DNA of 10,951 bases from Methyloceanibacter sp. GTDB taxonomy: Bacteria; Pseudomonadota; Alphaproteobacteria; Rhizobiales; Methyloligellaceae. Below the pieces are notes generated by a model. The model searched no databases and was not told where the DNA came from. It worked only from the letters and a program-made list of their open reading frames with translations. The position numbers and the translations under genes are program-made. Positions 1-6,530 of this stretch are shown piece by piece. The stretch spans positions 1 to 10,951 of the forward strand of contig JALHTP010000455.1 of the NCBI GenBank assembly GCA_022865725.1. Direction: 5' to 3'. Each line of letters begins with the position of its first letter. Within the stretch, counting starts at the first letter, position 1.

Positions 1-2367
1 CACCGGCCCGTGATAGAGGGTGGCGATCTCGAGCGAGAGATAAGCGAGCGCGAGCGCCAGCGCCGTGGCCGCGGCTGTCCGGCTGTACCAATAAGGCCGC
101 GTGTTGTGGGTGATGATGGCGAGCACGCCAGCGAGCGAAGCGGGCAGCCCATAGCCGAGCAGCGCAAGATTGATGAAAGGTCCGCCGACGGGTTCGCCGG
201 TGAACAGGGGATTGGCGTTGATCCCGAGGCTGAACACGATCATGGCGAAGACGCACGCGGCAAGGAGTTGCGCGCCGAGATCGTGGACGATGCTCCCGCT
301 CTTCAGGCGCAGGCGCTCGAGCCCGATGACCACGGCAAGAAGGAGAGAGACATCCAGCGCCGCCTCGGCGAGCGCGCTACCAACTCCATAAGGGTCGCCC
401 GTCAGATAGTGGCGGACCTCGAGCACGATGAGGAGCACGGTGAAGAGAATGGCGGCGGCATCGACGATCCTGACCGGCACGTCGTCGGCGCGGCGCCTCA
501 GCATACGGCCCGCGAGCCAGAAGGATGCGGCTGGCACGCCGTAGCCCCAGAGCAGCCAGTTGAAGATCGGTGTCGTGCCGATGGCGTCGCCGACGATGCG
601 CGGGTCCCAGGCGATGCGGCCGAGCACGCCGAAGGTGACCGCCGCGGCAAGCCAGCGGAGCGACGGCCAAGGCCGCTTCTCGGCCACCCAGGCGATGCCG
701 GGAACCATCAGGGCGAGCGCGACGGTGAGCCAGCCCTTCTCCAAGGCGAGACTGATAGCGAGCGCGAGAGCGGCGATGGCGCCGGTGGCGAAGATGGCGC
801 CCGGCGCCTCGCTGCCGGGCCGGCCCTCCCGCCGGCTCAAGGCCTCGGTGGCAAGGGCGAAGGCGCCGGCAAGAAGGACCGCCGCTCCGGCAAACGGGAT
901 CGAGCGGTCGAAGCCGGCGATACGGTAGTAGAGCGCAATCAGAATAGCGAGGGGCGCGAACACCGCCGACGCGCTCCACAGGATGGCGATGAGGGGCCTG
1001 CTCGCCCGGTCTTGGGCAAGGAAGCCGGAAGCGCCGAAGAGGAGGGCGAAGGCCGCACCGAGCATGAGCGGCGCGCCGAAAAGGTAATGCTCGGGCTTCC
1101 ACAGGCTGTCGGGGACAGGGCCTGCCGGCAGGCCAAGCTCGCTTAGGTCGAAATCGAGCGACCACTGCGCGAAGACGAGGGCGACGAGGATGGCGGCGGC
1201 GGGCACCGCGGCCATGGCCGCGTCGGTGCGCCAGGCGATGGCGACGGTCGCTGTGACGAGCACGACGAAGAGGGTGAGCGCGAGGCTGTCATGGCCGGTC
1301 GCGAGCACGAGCAGCATCGAGGCGAACAGATAGGCGGCAAGCGCGCCCGACGAGACGATGTCGATCTCGCCGTCGGTGGTGTCAGGCCCGAACAAGAGGC
1401 CGGAGACGATCAGAAGCACCGCGAGCGTGAAGCCGGCAGCGATGTGGAACGCATGTGGGGTGAGCGCCTGCAGGTCGCCGATCCCCGGCAGCGCCCACAA
1501 TACGCTGGCGGCGACCGCGGTGACGGCAAGCCAGCGCCAGAGCCTTGCCCGGGCGAGGCCGAAAGAGGCGGCCGTGACCACGGCAAGATAGAGATAGAGC
1601 GCCCAATAATTGGGTTCCTCGGTCGAGACGATCAGCGGCGTCACGAAGGCGCCGATGAGCCCGAGTCCGGCCGGCGCAGGGCCGTGCAGAAGGGCCGCTG
1701 CCAGCGTACCGAGAGCGACGACGCCCAGGAGCACAAACGCCACGGCCGGCCCGATGAAGCCGTAAAGCGCGTAAGCGGCGTAGGCGTCGGCATAGGCGAT
1801 TGCCGTGCCCGCGGCGGTCAGCACGCTCGGGATATCCGCCTTGGAGAGACCCATCGCGCCGGTAAGGATCGCGCGGCGGCGCGTCCATTCGCCCGCGGCG
1901 ATCAGAGCAAGCGCCACTGCGGCTCCGAGCAGGACCCTTTGGCCCGGCCCGAACCAGCCCTGCTCGATGGCCTGGCGCACGAGGAAGAAGCCGCCGAGCG
2001 CAAGCGCGATGCCGCCGGCCCACACCACCCATTGTGTGCCGAAGCGCTCCTCGAGGCTGATGGTTTTCGGCTTGGGTTGGGGCGGCGATGCAGGAGCGGC
2101 TGCAACGTCCGGCTCTGCCGGAAGCGGCGCTTCCTCCTCGATGTCCGCCTTTGCCTCCTCTGCGGCTTCCGCCGATGGCTCAGGTAGGGCGCTAGGGAGA
2201 GGCTTGGGCGGAAGGACTTCGCCGGCTAATCCGGAGAGCTTCCATTCGAGCCCGGCGATGCGGAGTTCGAGCCGCTTGAGGCGTTCGCGGTTGCCCATCG
2301 CCATGACGATGCTGACGACGGCAAGAACCGGGATGGCGATAACGGCAGCGATGATCGATGCCAACAT
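1..2367 (-). CDS. DUF2339 family multi-pass membrane protein (C-terminus cut by window edge)
   Basis: The frame is open from the ATG at 2367 to the window edge: 789 codons and no stop. Residues 1-22 form a hydrophobic N-terminal segment. Residues 26-45 are charged and helical, probably a short coiled coil. Residues 50-102 are a Pro/Ala/Glu-rich linker. At about 103 comes a signature I recognise as DUF2339, SLEERFGTQWVVWAGGIALA, followed by Gly/Ala-rich membrane helices to the edge. An in-frame TGA three codons upstream fixes the ATG as the first possible start, although no good Shine-Dalgarno sequence precedes it. Proteins of this family are large inner-membrane proteins of unknown function, and I assign none. 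A hairpin-rich leader (2386-2449) and the pqqA terminator lie upstream, so the gene is probably transcribed separately from pqqA. Family assignment is firm; function is unknown. Confidence 0.88.
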   Translation of the reverse strand, partial: MLASIIAAVIAIPVLAVVSIVMAMGNRERLKRLELRIAGLEWKLSGLAGEVLPPKPLPSALPEPSAEAAEEAKADIEEEAPLPAEPDVAAAPASPPQPKPKTISLEERFGTQWVVWAGGIALALGGFFLVRQAIEQGWFGPGQRVLLGAAVALALIAAGEWTRRRAILTGAMGLSKADIPSVLTAAGTAIAYADAYAAYALYGFIGPAVAFVLLGVVALGTLAAALLHGPAPAGLGLIGAFVTPLIVSTEEPNYWALYLYLAVVTAASFGLARARLWRWLAVTAVAASVLWALPGIGDLQALTPHAFHIAAGFTLAVLLIVSGLLFGPDTTDGEIDIVSSGALAAYLFASMLLVLATGHDSLALTLFVVLVTATVAIAWRTDAAMAAVPAAAILVALVFAQWSLDFDLSELGLPAGPVPDSLWKPEHYLFGAPLMLGAAFALLFGASGFLAQDRASRPLIAILWSASAVFAPLAILIALYYRIAGFDRSIPFAGAAVLLAGAFALATEALSRREGRPGSEAPGAIFATGAIAALALAISLALEKGWLTVALALMVPGIAWVAEKRPWPSLRWLAAAVTFGVLGRIAWDPRIVGDAIGTTPIFNWLLWGYGVPAASFWLAGRMLRRRADDVPVRIVDAAAILFTVLLIVLEVRHYLTGDPYGVGSALAEAALDVSLLLAVVIGLERLRLKSGSIVHDLGAQLLAACVFAMIVFSLGINANPLFTGEPVGGPFINLALLGYGLPASLAGVLAIITHNTRPYWYSRTAAATALALALAYLSLEIATLYHGPV

Positions 2368-2385
2368 GCGCGCTCAGAATCGCCC

Positions 2386-2449
2386 GATAGCCTCATTTCG
2401 CTTGAGGCCTATCTAGCCCGAGGCAAGGCTAAGGGGAAGCTAGGCTTCC
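2386..2449 (-). promoter_or_regulatory. Stem-loop-rich leader upstream of the DUF2339 gene
   Basis: Between the pqqA terminator and the DUF2339 start are several short inverted repeats. Positions 2435-2440 and 2444-2449 form a perfect 6-bp stem (GGAAGC, loop TAG, GCTTCC). Positions 2386-2395 and 2403-2413 pair over 10 bp with one bulged base. A weaker TAGCC/GGCTA pair lies between them. They would sit in the 5' leader of the DUF2339 transcript. The structures are seen directly; any regulatory role is inference. Confidence 0.3.
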
Positions 2450-2510
2450 TGAGGGGAGCTGGGCTTGGAGAGGATCGAGCGGCGCGCGGCGGCGCGTTTG
2501 CTTCGGCTTG

Positions 2511-2551
2511 AAAGCAAAATGGCGATCCCCACTTTCGTGAAGACCGCCATT
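2511..2551 (-). terminator. Intrinsic terminator of pqqA
   Basis: Starting 31 bases after the pqqA stop, the minus-strand RNA can fold a continuous 15-bp stem (2551-2537 with 2532-2518) capped by a GAAA tetraloop of the GNRA class. It is followed by a U-rich tail (TTTTGCTTT, with the first two Ts belonging to the stem). Three of the pairs are G-U wobbles. On the plus strand those would be A-C mismatches, so the hairpin is only perfect in RNA made in the pqqA direction. This suggests pqqA is transcribed alone or mostly ends here. Confidence 0.75.
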
Positions 2552-2582
2552 AAGCGAAAACTTGTAAGATCGACGCGGCTAA

Positions 2583-2672
2583 TTAAGCGCGGTCGAGCTC
2601 GGCAGGCAGATAGCTCGTGACTTCCATGCCAGCCTCAGACTCGGTGATCTCGGGTTTCAGCCAAACTTTCAT
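2583..2672 (-). CDS. pqqA: PqqA, ribosomally made precursor peptide of the cofactor PQQ
   Basis: This 29-codon gene encodes a peptide with the PqqA hallmark GMEVTSY at residues 15-21. Glu17 and Tyr21 have the ExxxY spacing required in PqqA: the radical-SAM enzyme PqqE, with chaperone PqqD, links these two side chains, and they become the PQQ skeleton. The start MKVWLKPEI and total length (usual range about 22-29 residues) also fit. A strong ribosome binding site, AAGGAG, ends 8 bases before the ATG. No pqqB, C, D or E lies on either side: a cation transporter is 228 bases upstream, and a terminator followed by a DUF2339 gene is downstream. It is therefore a stand-alone copy, either the only pqqA or an extra one. 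Dispersed or multiple pqqA genes are known in PQQ producers. The core peptide looks intact. Confidence 0.92.
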   Translation of the reverse strand: MKVWLKPEITESEAGMEVTSYLPAELDRA

Positions 2673-2900
2673 TGGGTCGTCTCCTTCGGTGAACTAGAAG
2701 ATAGGATAATGGGGTATGGGCATGGACGCTGCATGACGCGCCCATGAACAGGCCCTGAATGCCAGATTAAGAAATTCTGACAGGAAAGTTTGGCAATCCA
2801 CCCCATATTTGGTAGGTCCGCCGCTCCCTGTAGCCCCAGATATTGAATCAGCGCCTTACGAACGGGCCGGGGACAGGCAAAAACACCCGCCCAAAGCCGT
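2673..2900 (-). promoter_or_regulatory. Intergenic region upstream of pqqA, presumed promoter
   Basis: These 228 bases are less GC-rich than the genes around them and contain no convincing ORF. A TTGCCA hexamer (about 2790-2795) followed by an AT-rich stretch near 2765-2775 could be a weak promoter for pqqA, but spacing to a -10 element is not ideal. Nearer the gene, around 2718-2745, the minus strand carries an imperfect tandem repeat of about 10 bases (GCGTCATGCA then GCGTCCATGC). No binding factor can be named. Confidence 0.3.
2681..2686 (-). promoter_or_regulatory. Ribosome binding site of pqqA
   Basis: AAGGAG on the minus strand, 8 bases before the ATG at 2672. It is among the best Shine-Dalgarno matches in the window, supports translation of this very short gene, and suggests high expression, as expected for a peptide consumed one molecule per PQQ. 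Confidence 0.8.
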
Positions 2901-3503
2901 TCACGGCACTGCTGCGGCATGCTCTTTCCGCGCCGCTTCCAGCACTTCGCGCGCGGCGTCGGCATTCAGAATGGCGATGCCGAGGCCCACGATCAGGTCC
3001 GGCCAGACCGAGAGCGTGGCGAGCGTGAGGAAGCCCGCCAGGATGATCGCGACATTGGCGAAGGCATCGTTGCGCGCCGATAGGAAGGCCGCGCGGGTGA
3101 GGCTGTCGCCGCGGGACCGGAAGCGCGCCAACATCAGCGCGCAAGTCAGATTCACGGCCAGCGCGCCTGTGCCGGTCAGGGTGAGAGGCAGAGGCGCGGG
3201 CGGCACCGGCACCGAGAATTTTTGCCAGGCCATCCACAGCGTCGCCAGCACCGGAAGGAAGAGGATGCCTGCGAGCGCCATGCCGACGCGGGCGCGGGCC
3301 AGCGCGCTCCAGGACAGCGCCAAAACAATGAGAAAATTGATCGAGGCGTCTTCGAGGAAATCGATGCTGTCGGCGAACAGCGACACCGAGCCGATGGCGA
3401 GGGCGACGGCGAACTCGATCCCGAAATAAGCGAGGTTGAACAGGCCGACCAACAGGACAGTTTGGCGGAAGCTGCTTTGGCGCAAATTCATGGCCGATCC
3501 CAT
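2901..3503 (-). CDS. Short cation diffusion facilitator-like metal transporter (membrane domain only)
   Basis: A 200-residue membrane protein with about six hydrophobic segments (near 15-37, 40-64, 72-93, 105-126, 148-166, 168-182). Residues 42-56 (LFADSIDFLEDASIN) match the metal-site helix of cation diffusion facilitators, with acidic residues D45, D48 and D52. Residues 142-151 (SARNDAFANV) match the second metal helix in the SRND-type subfamily, where Asn145/Asp146 and Asn150 replace the usual HxxxD. The cytoplasmic C-terminal domain of full-length family members (about 300 residues) is absent, which is normal for this short subfamily, annotated as cation transporter or Co/Zn/Cd efflux. 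Substrate cannot be told. The ATG at 3491 is an alternative start; neither has a strong ribosome site. A small GCCG-TGAA-CGGC hairpin sits just past the stop. The OFA carrier lies 74 bases upstream on the same strand. Confidence 0.75.
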   Translation of the reverse strand: MGSAMNLRQSSFRQTVLLVGLFNLAYFGIEFAVALAIGSVSLFADSIDFLEDASINFLIVLALSWSALARARVGMALAGILFLPVLATLWMAWQKFSVPVPPAPLPLTLTGTGALAVNLTCALMLARFRSRGDSLTRAAFLSARNDAFANVAIILAGFLTLATLSVWPDLIVGLGIAILNADAAREVLEAARKEHAAAVP

Positions 3504-3540
3504 CGCTCAGACACGCGCTGAAATCACCCTCGCGTCATAG

Positions 3541-3564
3541 GCCGCTTGGCGAAGCGCAGGCGGC
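3541..3564. repeat. GC-rich hairpin between the OFA carrier and the cation transporter
   Basis: An inverted repeat GCCGCTT...AAGCGCAGGCGGC folds with inner arms CGCTT/AAGCG and outer arms GCCG/CGGC, 14 bases past the carrier stop. No T-run follows in either direction, so it may be a weak terminator, an mRNA-stabilising element or chance in GC-rich DNA. Confidence 0.3.
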
Positions 3565-3577
3565 GTGCCGGCCAGTC

Positions 3578-5515
3578 CTACTCGAACAGCACGAGCGCCT
3601 TGTCCACGGTGATCCAGATGCCCCAGAGCAGCGGAATGCCGACCGCCGCCCAGGCCAGAGGCGCCACTTCGAGCCGCTTCGGGCTCAAGACGATCCCCGC
3701 CAGCCAAAGCGCGAGCCCGATCCACATCAGGAACGGCCGATAGGCGAAGGCGCCGGCAAGCTCGGACTTGGTGATGGCCTCCAGGCAGGGCGCGGCGCTG
3801 TAGAAGAGGCACTCCCACGCGCCGCCGATGCCGCCGATCTTGGTGTAGAAGGTGATCCACCACACCACCGACACCGCGATGAGCGCCATGCCGATCGGCT
3901 GCAACAGGCGCATGCCGGGCTTGGTGTCGTCGCGCTCCCTGATCTCGACCGCGTGCATGGCGCGCTCCCGCGCCGTCTTGGTCTGCAGCGCCTCGACATC
4001 CTTGGGCTTCATGAACCATTTCTTGTCGAGCGGCCGGATCAAGAGGTTGGCGATGAAGCCCGCCACGAGCAGCCCGGCGAGCACGTAGAAGATCGGGTGA
4101 TAGATCTGGTCGGGGGGGATGCCCCCGGCTTTGCGCGAGTCGTGCATGTAGTTCACGATCACCGGGCCGACGATGCCGGCGGTCGACCAAGCGGTGAGCA
4201 GCCGCCCGTGAATGGCGCCGACGAATTGCGTGCCGAAGATGTCGGCGAGATAAGCGGGTATGGTGGCGAAGCCGCCGCCGTACATCGAGGCGATCAGGCA
4301 GAAGGCCGCCGCGAACAGGCCGAGCAGGCCGAGTGTCGACAGAGTCGGCGCGGCCGCATAGCAGACGAAGCCGAGCGTGAAGAAGATGAAATAGGTCACC
4401 TTCCGCCCGATCTTGTCCGACAGCGAGGCCCAGAAAAAGCGGCCGGCGATGTTGAACAGCGAGAACAGGCCGACAAAGGCCGCGCCGACCAGGGCCGCCT
4501 TGGCCTTCTGCTCGTCGGAGAAATTGGCGAAGCCGACCGACGGGTCGCCGAACAACCGCCCGCCAAAGGTCTCCTGCAACATCGGCGCGGCGGCGCCGAT
4601 GATGCCGATGCCGGCCGAGACGTTGAGGCAGAGCACGGCCCAGATGAGCCAGAATTGCTTGGTCTTGTGCGCGTCCTTGAGGTGGACGTGGCCGGTGGTG
4701 ATCATCGCCTTGGCGCTTGCCGGCGGCGTCCAGCCTTGCGGCTTCCAGCCTGAGGGCGGCAGCCGGTAGCCGAAGGCGCCGCACATCATGAAGACGAAAT
4801 AGATCGCCCCCAACGCCACGAAGGTTTCCCATACGCCGACCGAGGTCGGTGTCGCGAAATATTTCATCAGCAGGGTGGCCAGCGGCGAGCCGATCATGGC
4901 GCCGCCGCCGAAGCCCATGATGGCCATGCCGGTCGCCATGCCGCGGCGGTCGGGGAACCATTTGATGAGCGTAGAGACCGGCGAGATATAGCCTAGCCCG
5001 AGGCCCACGCCGCCGATGATGCCGGAGCCGAGCCACATCAGCCAAAGTTGGTGGATATAGACGCCGAACGCCGAGATCAGCAGGCCACCGCACCAGCAGA
5101 AAGCCGCGACGACGCCGGCTTTGCGCGGTCCGACGCGCTCGAGCCAGCCGCCCCAGATCGCCGCCGACACGCCGAGCAGCACGAAGAACAAAGTGAACAT
5201 CCAGCCCAAGTCGAACTGGGTCCAGTCGCAACTGGTGGCAAAGAGGGCGCGGCCGGTGATGGCCACCTTGCCCCAAAAGGTGGTGGCGTCGCCGGGGCAG
5301 GGGATTGCCGTGTCCAGCCCTTGCGCCACGCCGACGGCGCGGCCAAGCGGCAGCCAGAACACGCTGAAGCCGTAGGCCATGCCGATGCAAAGATGGATGG
5401 CAAGGGCGGCCGGTGGCACGAGCCAGCGGTTATAGCCGGGATCGGCGATGATGCGCTCTTTGTCGAGCAGGCCGATAGGGTGGCCCGGACTGGCTGCCTG
5501 TGCCGCAGTTGCCAT
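3578..5515 (-). CDS. OFA-family MFS carrier (oxalate/formate antiporter type) with C-terminal extension
   Basis: This 645-residue inner-membrane carrier resembles the oxalate:formate antiporter family of the major facilitator superfamily. Visible signatures are the loop-2/3 motif GGWLERVGPRKAG (122-134), the OFA-like segment WFPDRRGMATGMAIMGFGGG (186-205), the second-half loop SLSDKIGRK (364-372), and GGGFATIPAYLADIFG (413-428). The first 490 or so residues form the 12-helix MFS core. Known family members such as OxlT are about 420 residues. This protein adds about 150: a charged linker (495-535), two or three further hydrophobic segments (539-556, 594-610, 618-634) and a tail, AWAAVGIPLLWGIWITVDKA. 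The chosen start has GGGGGGA 6 bases upstream; starts at 5521 and 5692 are less likely. A 74-base gap separates it from the cation transporter downstream. Formate or oxalate is the likely substrate, but other monocarboxylates are possible. Confidence 0.85.
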   Translation of the reverse strand: MATAAQAASPGHPIGLLDKERIIADPGYNRWLVPPAALAIHLCIGMAYGFSVFWLPLGRAVGVAQGLDTAIPCPGDATTFWGKVAITGRALFATSCDWTQFDLGWMFTLFFVLLGVSAAIWGGWLERVGPRKAGVVAAFCWCGGLLISAFGVYIHQLWLMWLGSGIIGGVGLGLGYISPVSTLIKWFPDRRGMATGMAIMGFGGGAMIGSPLATLLMKYFATPTSVGVWETFVALGAIYFVFMMCGAFGYRLPPSGWKPQGWTPPASAKAMITTGHVHLKDAHKTKQFWLIWAVLCLNVSAGIGIIGAAAPMLQETFGGRLFGDPSVGFANFSDEQKAKAALVGAAFVGLFSLFNIAGRFFWASLSDKIGRKVTYFIFFTLGFVCYAAAPTLSTLGLLGLFAAAFCLIASMYGGGFATIPAYLADIFGTQFVGAIHGRLLTAWSTAGIVGPVIVNYMHDSRKAGGIPPDQIYHPIFYVLAGLLVAGFIANLLIRPLDKKWFMKPKDVEALQTKTARERAMHAVEIRERDDTKPGMRLLQPIGMALIAVSVVWWITFYTKIGGIGGAWECLFYSAAPCLEAITKSELAGAFAYRPFLMWIGLALWLAGIVLSPKRLEVAPLAWAAVGIPLLWGIWITVDKALVLFE

Positions 5516-5521
5516 CTTCAT

Positions 5522-5528
5522 TCCCCCC
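5522..5528 (-). promoter_or_regulatory. Ribosome binding site choosing the carrier start at 5515
   Basis: GGGGGGA on the minus strand lies 6 bases before the ATG at 5515 but abuts the ATG at 5521, which is too close to use. It is purine-rich rather than a perfect Shine-Dalgarno sequence. It argues against the in-frame upstream start at 5692, which would also overlap the divergent Mop gene. Confidence 0.5.
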
Positions 5529-5641
5529 AGACGGCGGACTTTTCGGGGTCCGCGCATTGCCAGCAATTTGAACGCCCTTGGCCGAGACCGCAAGGGCCTT
5601 GAGGTAGCAGTAAGAGGCTCGTTGGCGCTCGCGCGGGCTCC

Positions 5642-5827
5642 TTGCCCGGAGGCTATTTCCGTGAGGTCCGCAAGGGTCAGACGACCGCCCATGTCAGGAT
5701 CGACATTGGCAACGGCGTCGTGGTCACTTCGTCCATCACCAACGAAGCGGTCGACGATTTGAAACTGGCGGAGGATGACAAGGTGATAGCCGTGATCAAG
5801 CCATCCGACGTGATGATCGCGAAATGA
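5642..5827 (+). CDS. Mop/TOBE single-domain molybdate-binding protein, N-terminus abnormal (possibly decayed)
   Basis: The C-terminal 55 residues match the Mop (molbindin, TOBE) fold: EVRKGQTTAHVRIDIGNG, then VVTSSITNEAVDDLKL, then KVIAVIKPSDVMIAK. Small proteins of this kind are about 68-70 residues and bind molybdate or tungstate as cytoplasmic oligomers. Canonical members begin with a SARNxxxG segment that contributes to the anion site. Here no such segment appears in any of the three plus frames. The frame is open back to 5603 but contains only a TTG at 5642 as a possible start, with no ribosome site. The protein may use a divergent start, or be a 5'-truncated remnant. The domain identity is clear and the gene's health is doubtful. 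It lies divergent to the OFA carrier, and molybdenum use here would point to a different formate dehydrogenase elsewhere, because the one in this window needs no metal. Confidence 0.6.
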   Translation: MPGGYFREVRKGQTTAHVRIDIGNGVVVTSSITNEAVDDLKLAEDDKVIAVIKPSDVMIAK

Positions 5828-5831
5828 GATC

Positions 5832-5888
5832 GGCCGCTTGGTCCGCGATGTGGCGATGATCGAGATTCGCTGATCGCCCCAAGCGGCT
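5832..5888 (+). terminator. Nested inverted repeat downstream of the Mop gene
   Basis: GCCGCTTGG (5833-5841) pairs perfectly with CCAAGCGGC (5879-5887), and inside it GGCGAT (5852-5857) pairs with ATCGCC (5873-5878), giving two stacked stems separated by a one-sided bulge. It begins 5 bases after the Mop stop. No T-run follows, so it would be a Rho-independent terminator only in a loose sense; an RNA-stability element is equally possible. Confidence 0.4.
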
Positions 5889-6067
5889 CCGCCGCCCTTC
5901 CCCCCAAATCTCCCCGTATTTCAGGGCTTCCCGGTCATCAGCGAGATCCGTCATCGCGGCTGCCGTGACATTATTTCGCCTCGGTCGGTCGGCTATTTGC
6001 CCGCGGCGTCAAGCCTTGGTTGCCTCTTCTGGCCTTCTCTTAAGCCTCATCAGACAGGTTCAGCGAC

Positions 6068-6460
6068 ATGAAAGCCCAAATCGGCACCGCCATAGCTGCG
6101 GCAATTTTCGCCTTCGCCCTCGCCTCGCTTCCGGCTTTGGCCGAGTACACCGTGACCGAGCGGCAGAAGCGCGATTGTCAGGGCGACTACCACAAATATT
6201 GCGGTGATTACGGGCTCGGCAGCGAGGCGCTACGCGCCTGCATGTCGCGCAACATCAAGAAGGTCTCCAATGCCTGCGTGGGGGCTCTCGTCGAGTCGGG
6301 CGACATGACGAAAGCCCAGGCCGACAAGCTGCGGGGGAAGGCCACGACCACCAGCAAGAAGACGACCACCAAAAAGAAGACCACCAGCAAGAAGCCGACG
6401 AATAAAAAGGTCACGAGCAAGAGCTCCACGAGCAAGAGCTCGAAGAAGAAAACGCACTGA
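6068..6460 (+). CDS. Secreted four-cysteine protein with Lys/Thr/Ser-rich tail
   Basis: A 130-residue protein. Residues 1-25 are a signal peptide (MKAQ start, Ala-rich core, ALA-E cleavage site at 25/26), so it should be periplasmic or exported. Residues 30-80 hold four cysteines (C37, C45, C58, C70) in the pattern DC-x7-C-x12-C-x11-C, with GLGSEALRACMSRN between them. This resembles the cysteine-rich repeat (GLG1-like) proteins common in Hyphomicrobiales, which usually form disulfides. Residues 90-130 are low complexity: Lys, Thr and Ser with runs such as TTTKKKTTSKKPTNKKVTSK, strongly basic and probably disordered, like a histone H1 tail. An AGG-containing ribosome site precedes the ATG. 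It converges on formate dehydrogenase, with 70 bases between the stops. Function is unknown; binding to anionic surface polymers or nucleic acid is only a guess. Confidence 0.85.
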   Translation: MKAQIGTAIAAAIFAFALASLPALAEYTVTERQKRDCQGDYHKYCGDYGLGSEALRACMSRNIKKVSNACVGALVESGDMTKAQADKLRGKATTTSKKTTTKKKTTSKKPTNKKVTSKSSTSKSSKKKTH

Positions 6461-6530
6461 CCCTACGCGCTGGAAGGCCGCGAGGCGGCGCCGCTTCCCG
6501 CTTCAATTCGCGGACATCGAACCTGGCAGC

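Noticed and set aside
10..1146. Long plus-strand reading frame (378 codons) opposite the DUF2339 gene
   Set aside because: Its product is an Arg/Glu/Asp/Gly-rich low-complexity string with no domain, and the opposite strand encodes a recognisable membrane protein. It is a by-product of GC-rich codon use. The same holds for 1291-2187.
2669..2965. 98-codon minus-strand frame covering the pqqA upstream region
   Set aside because: It overlaps the cation transporter end in another frame, has no ribosome site or domain, and covers the pqqA promoter and ribosome site.
3507..5390. 627-codon minus-strand frame overlapping the OFA carrier
   Set aside because: Arg/His-rich shadow of the carrier in another frame; it lacks membrane helices and carries no known motif.
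5448..5762. Plus frame next to the Mop gene as a source of a frameshifted N-terminus
   Set aside because: Translation near 5604-5640 gives no SARN-like segment, so a single frameshift does not restore a normal Mop start.
6461..6530. Terminator between the four-cysteine protein and formate dehydrogenase genes
   Set aside because: Only a 10-base self-complementary GCGGCGCCGC without loop or T-run is visible. A terminator is expected there, but the sequence does not show a convincing one.
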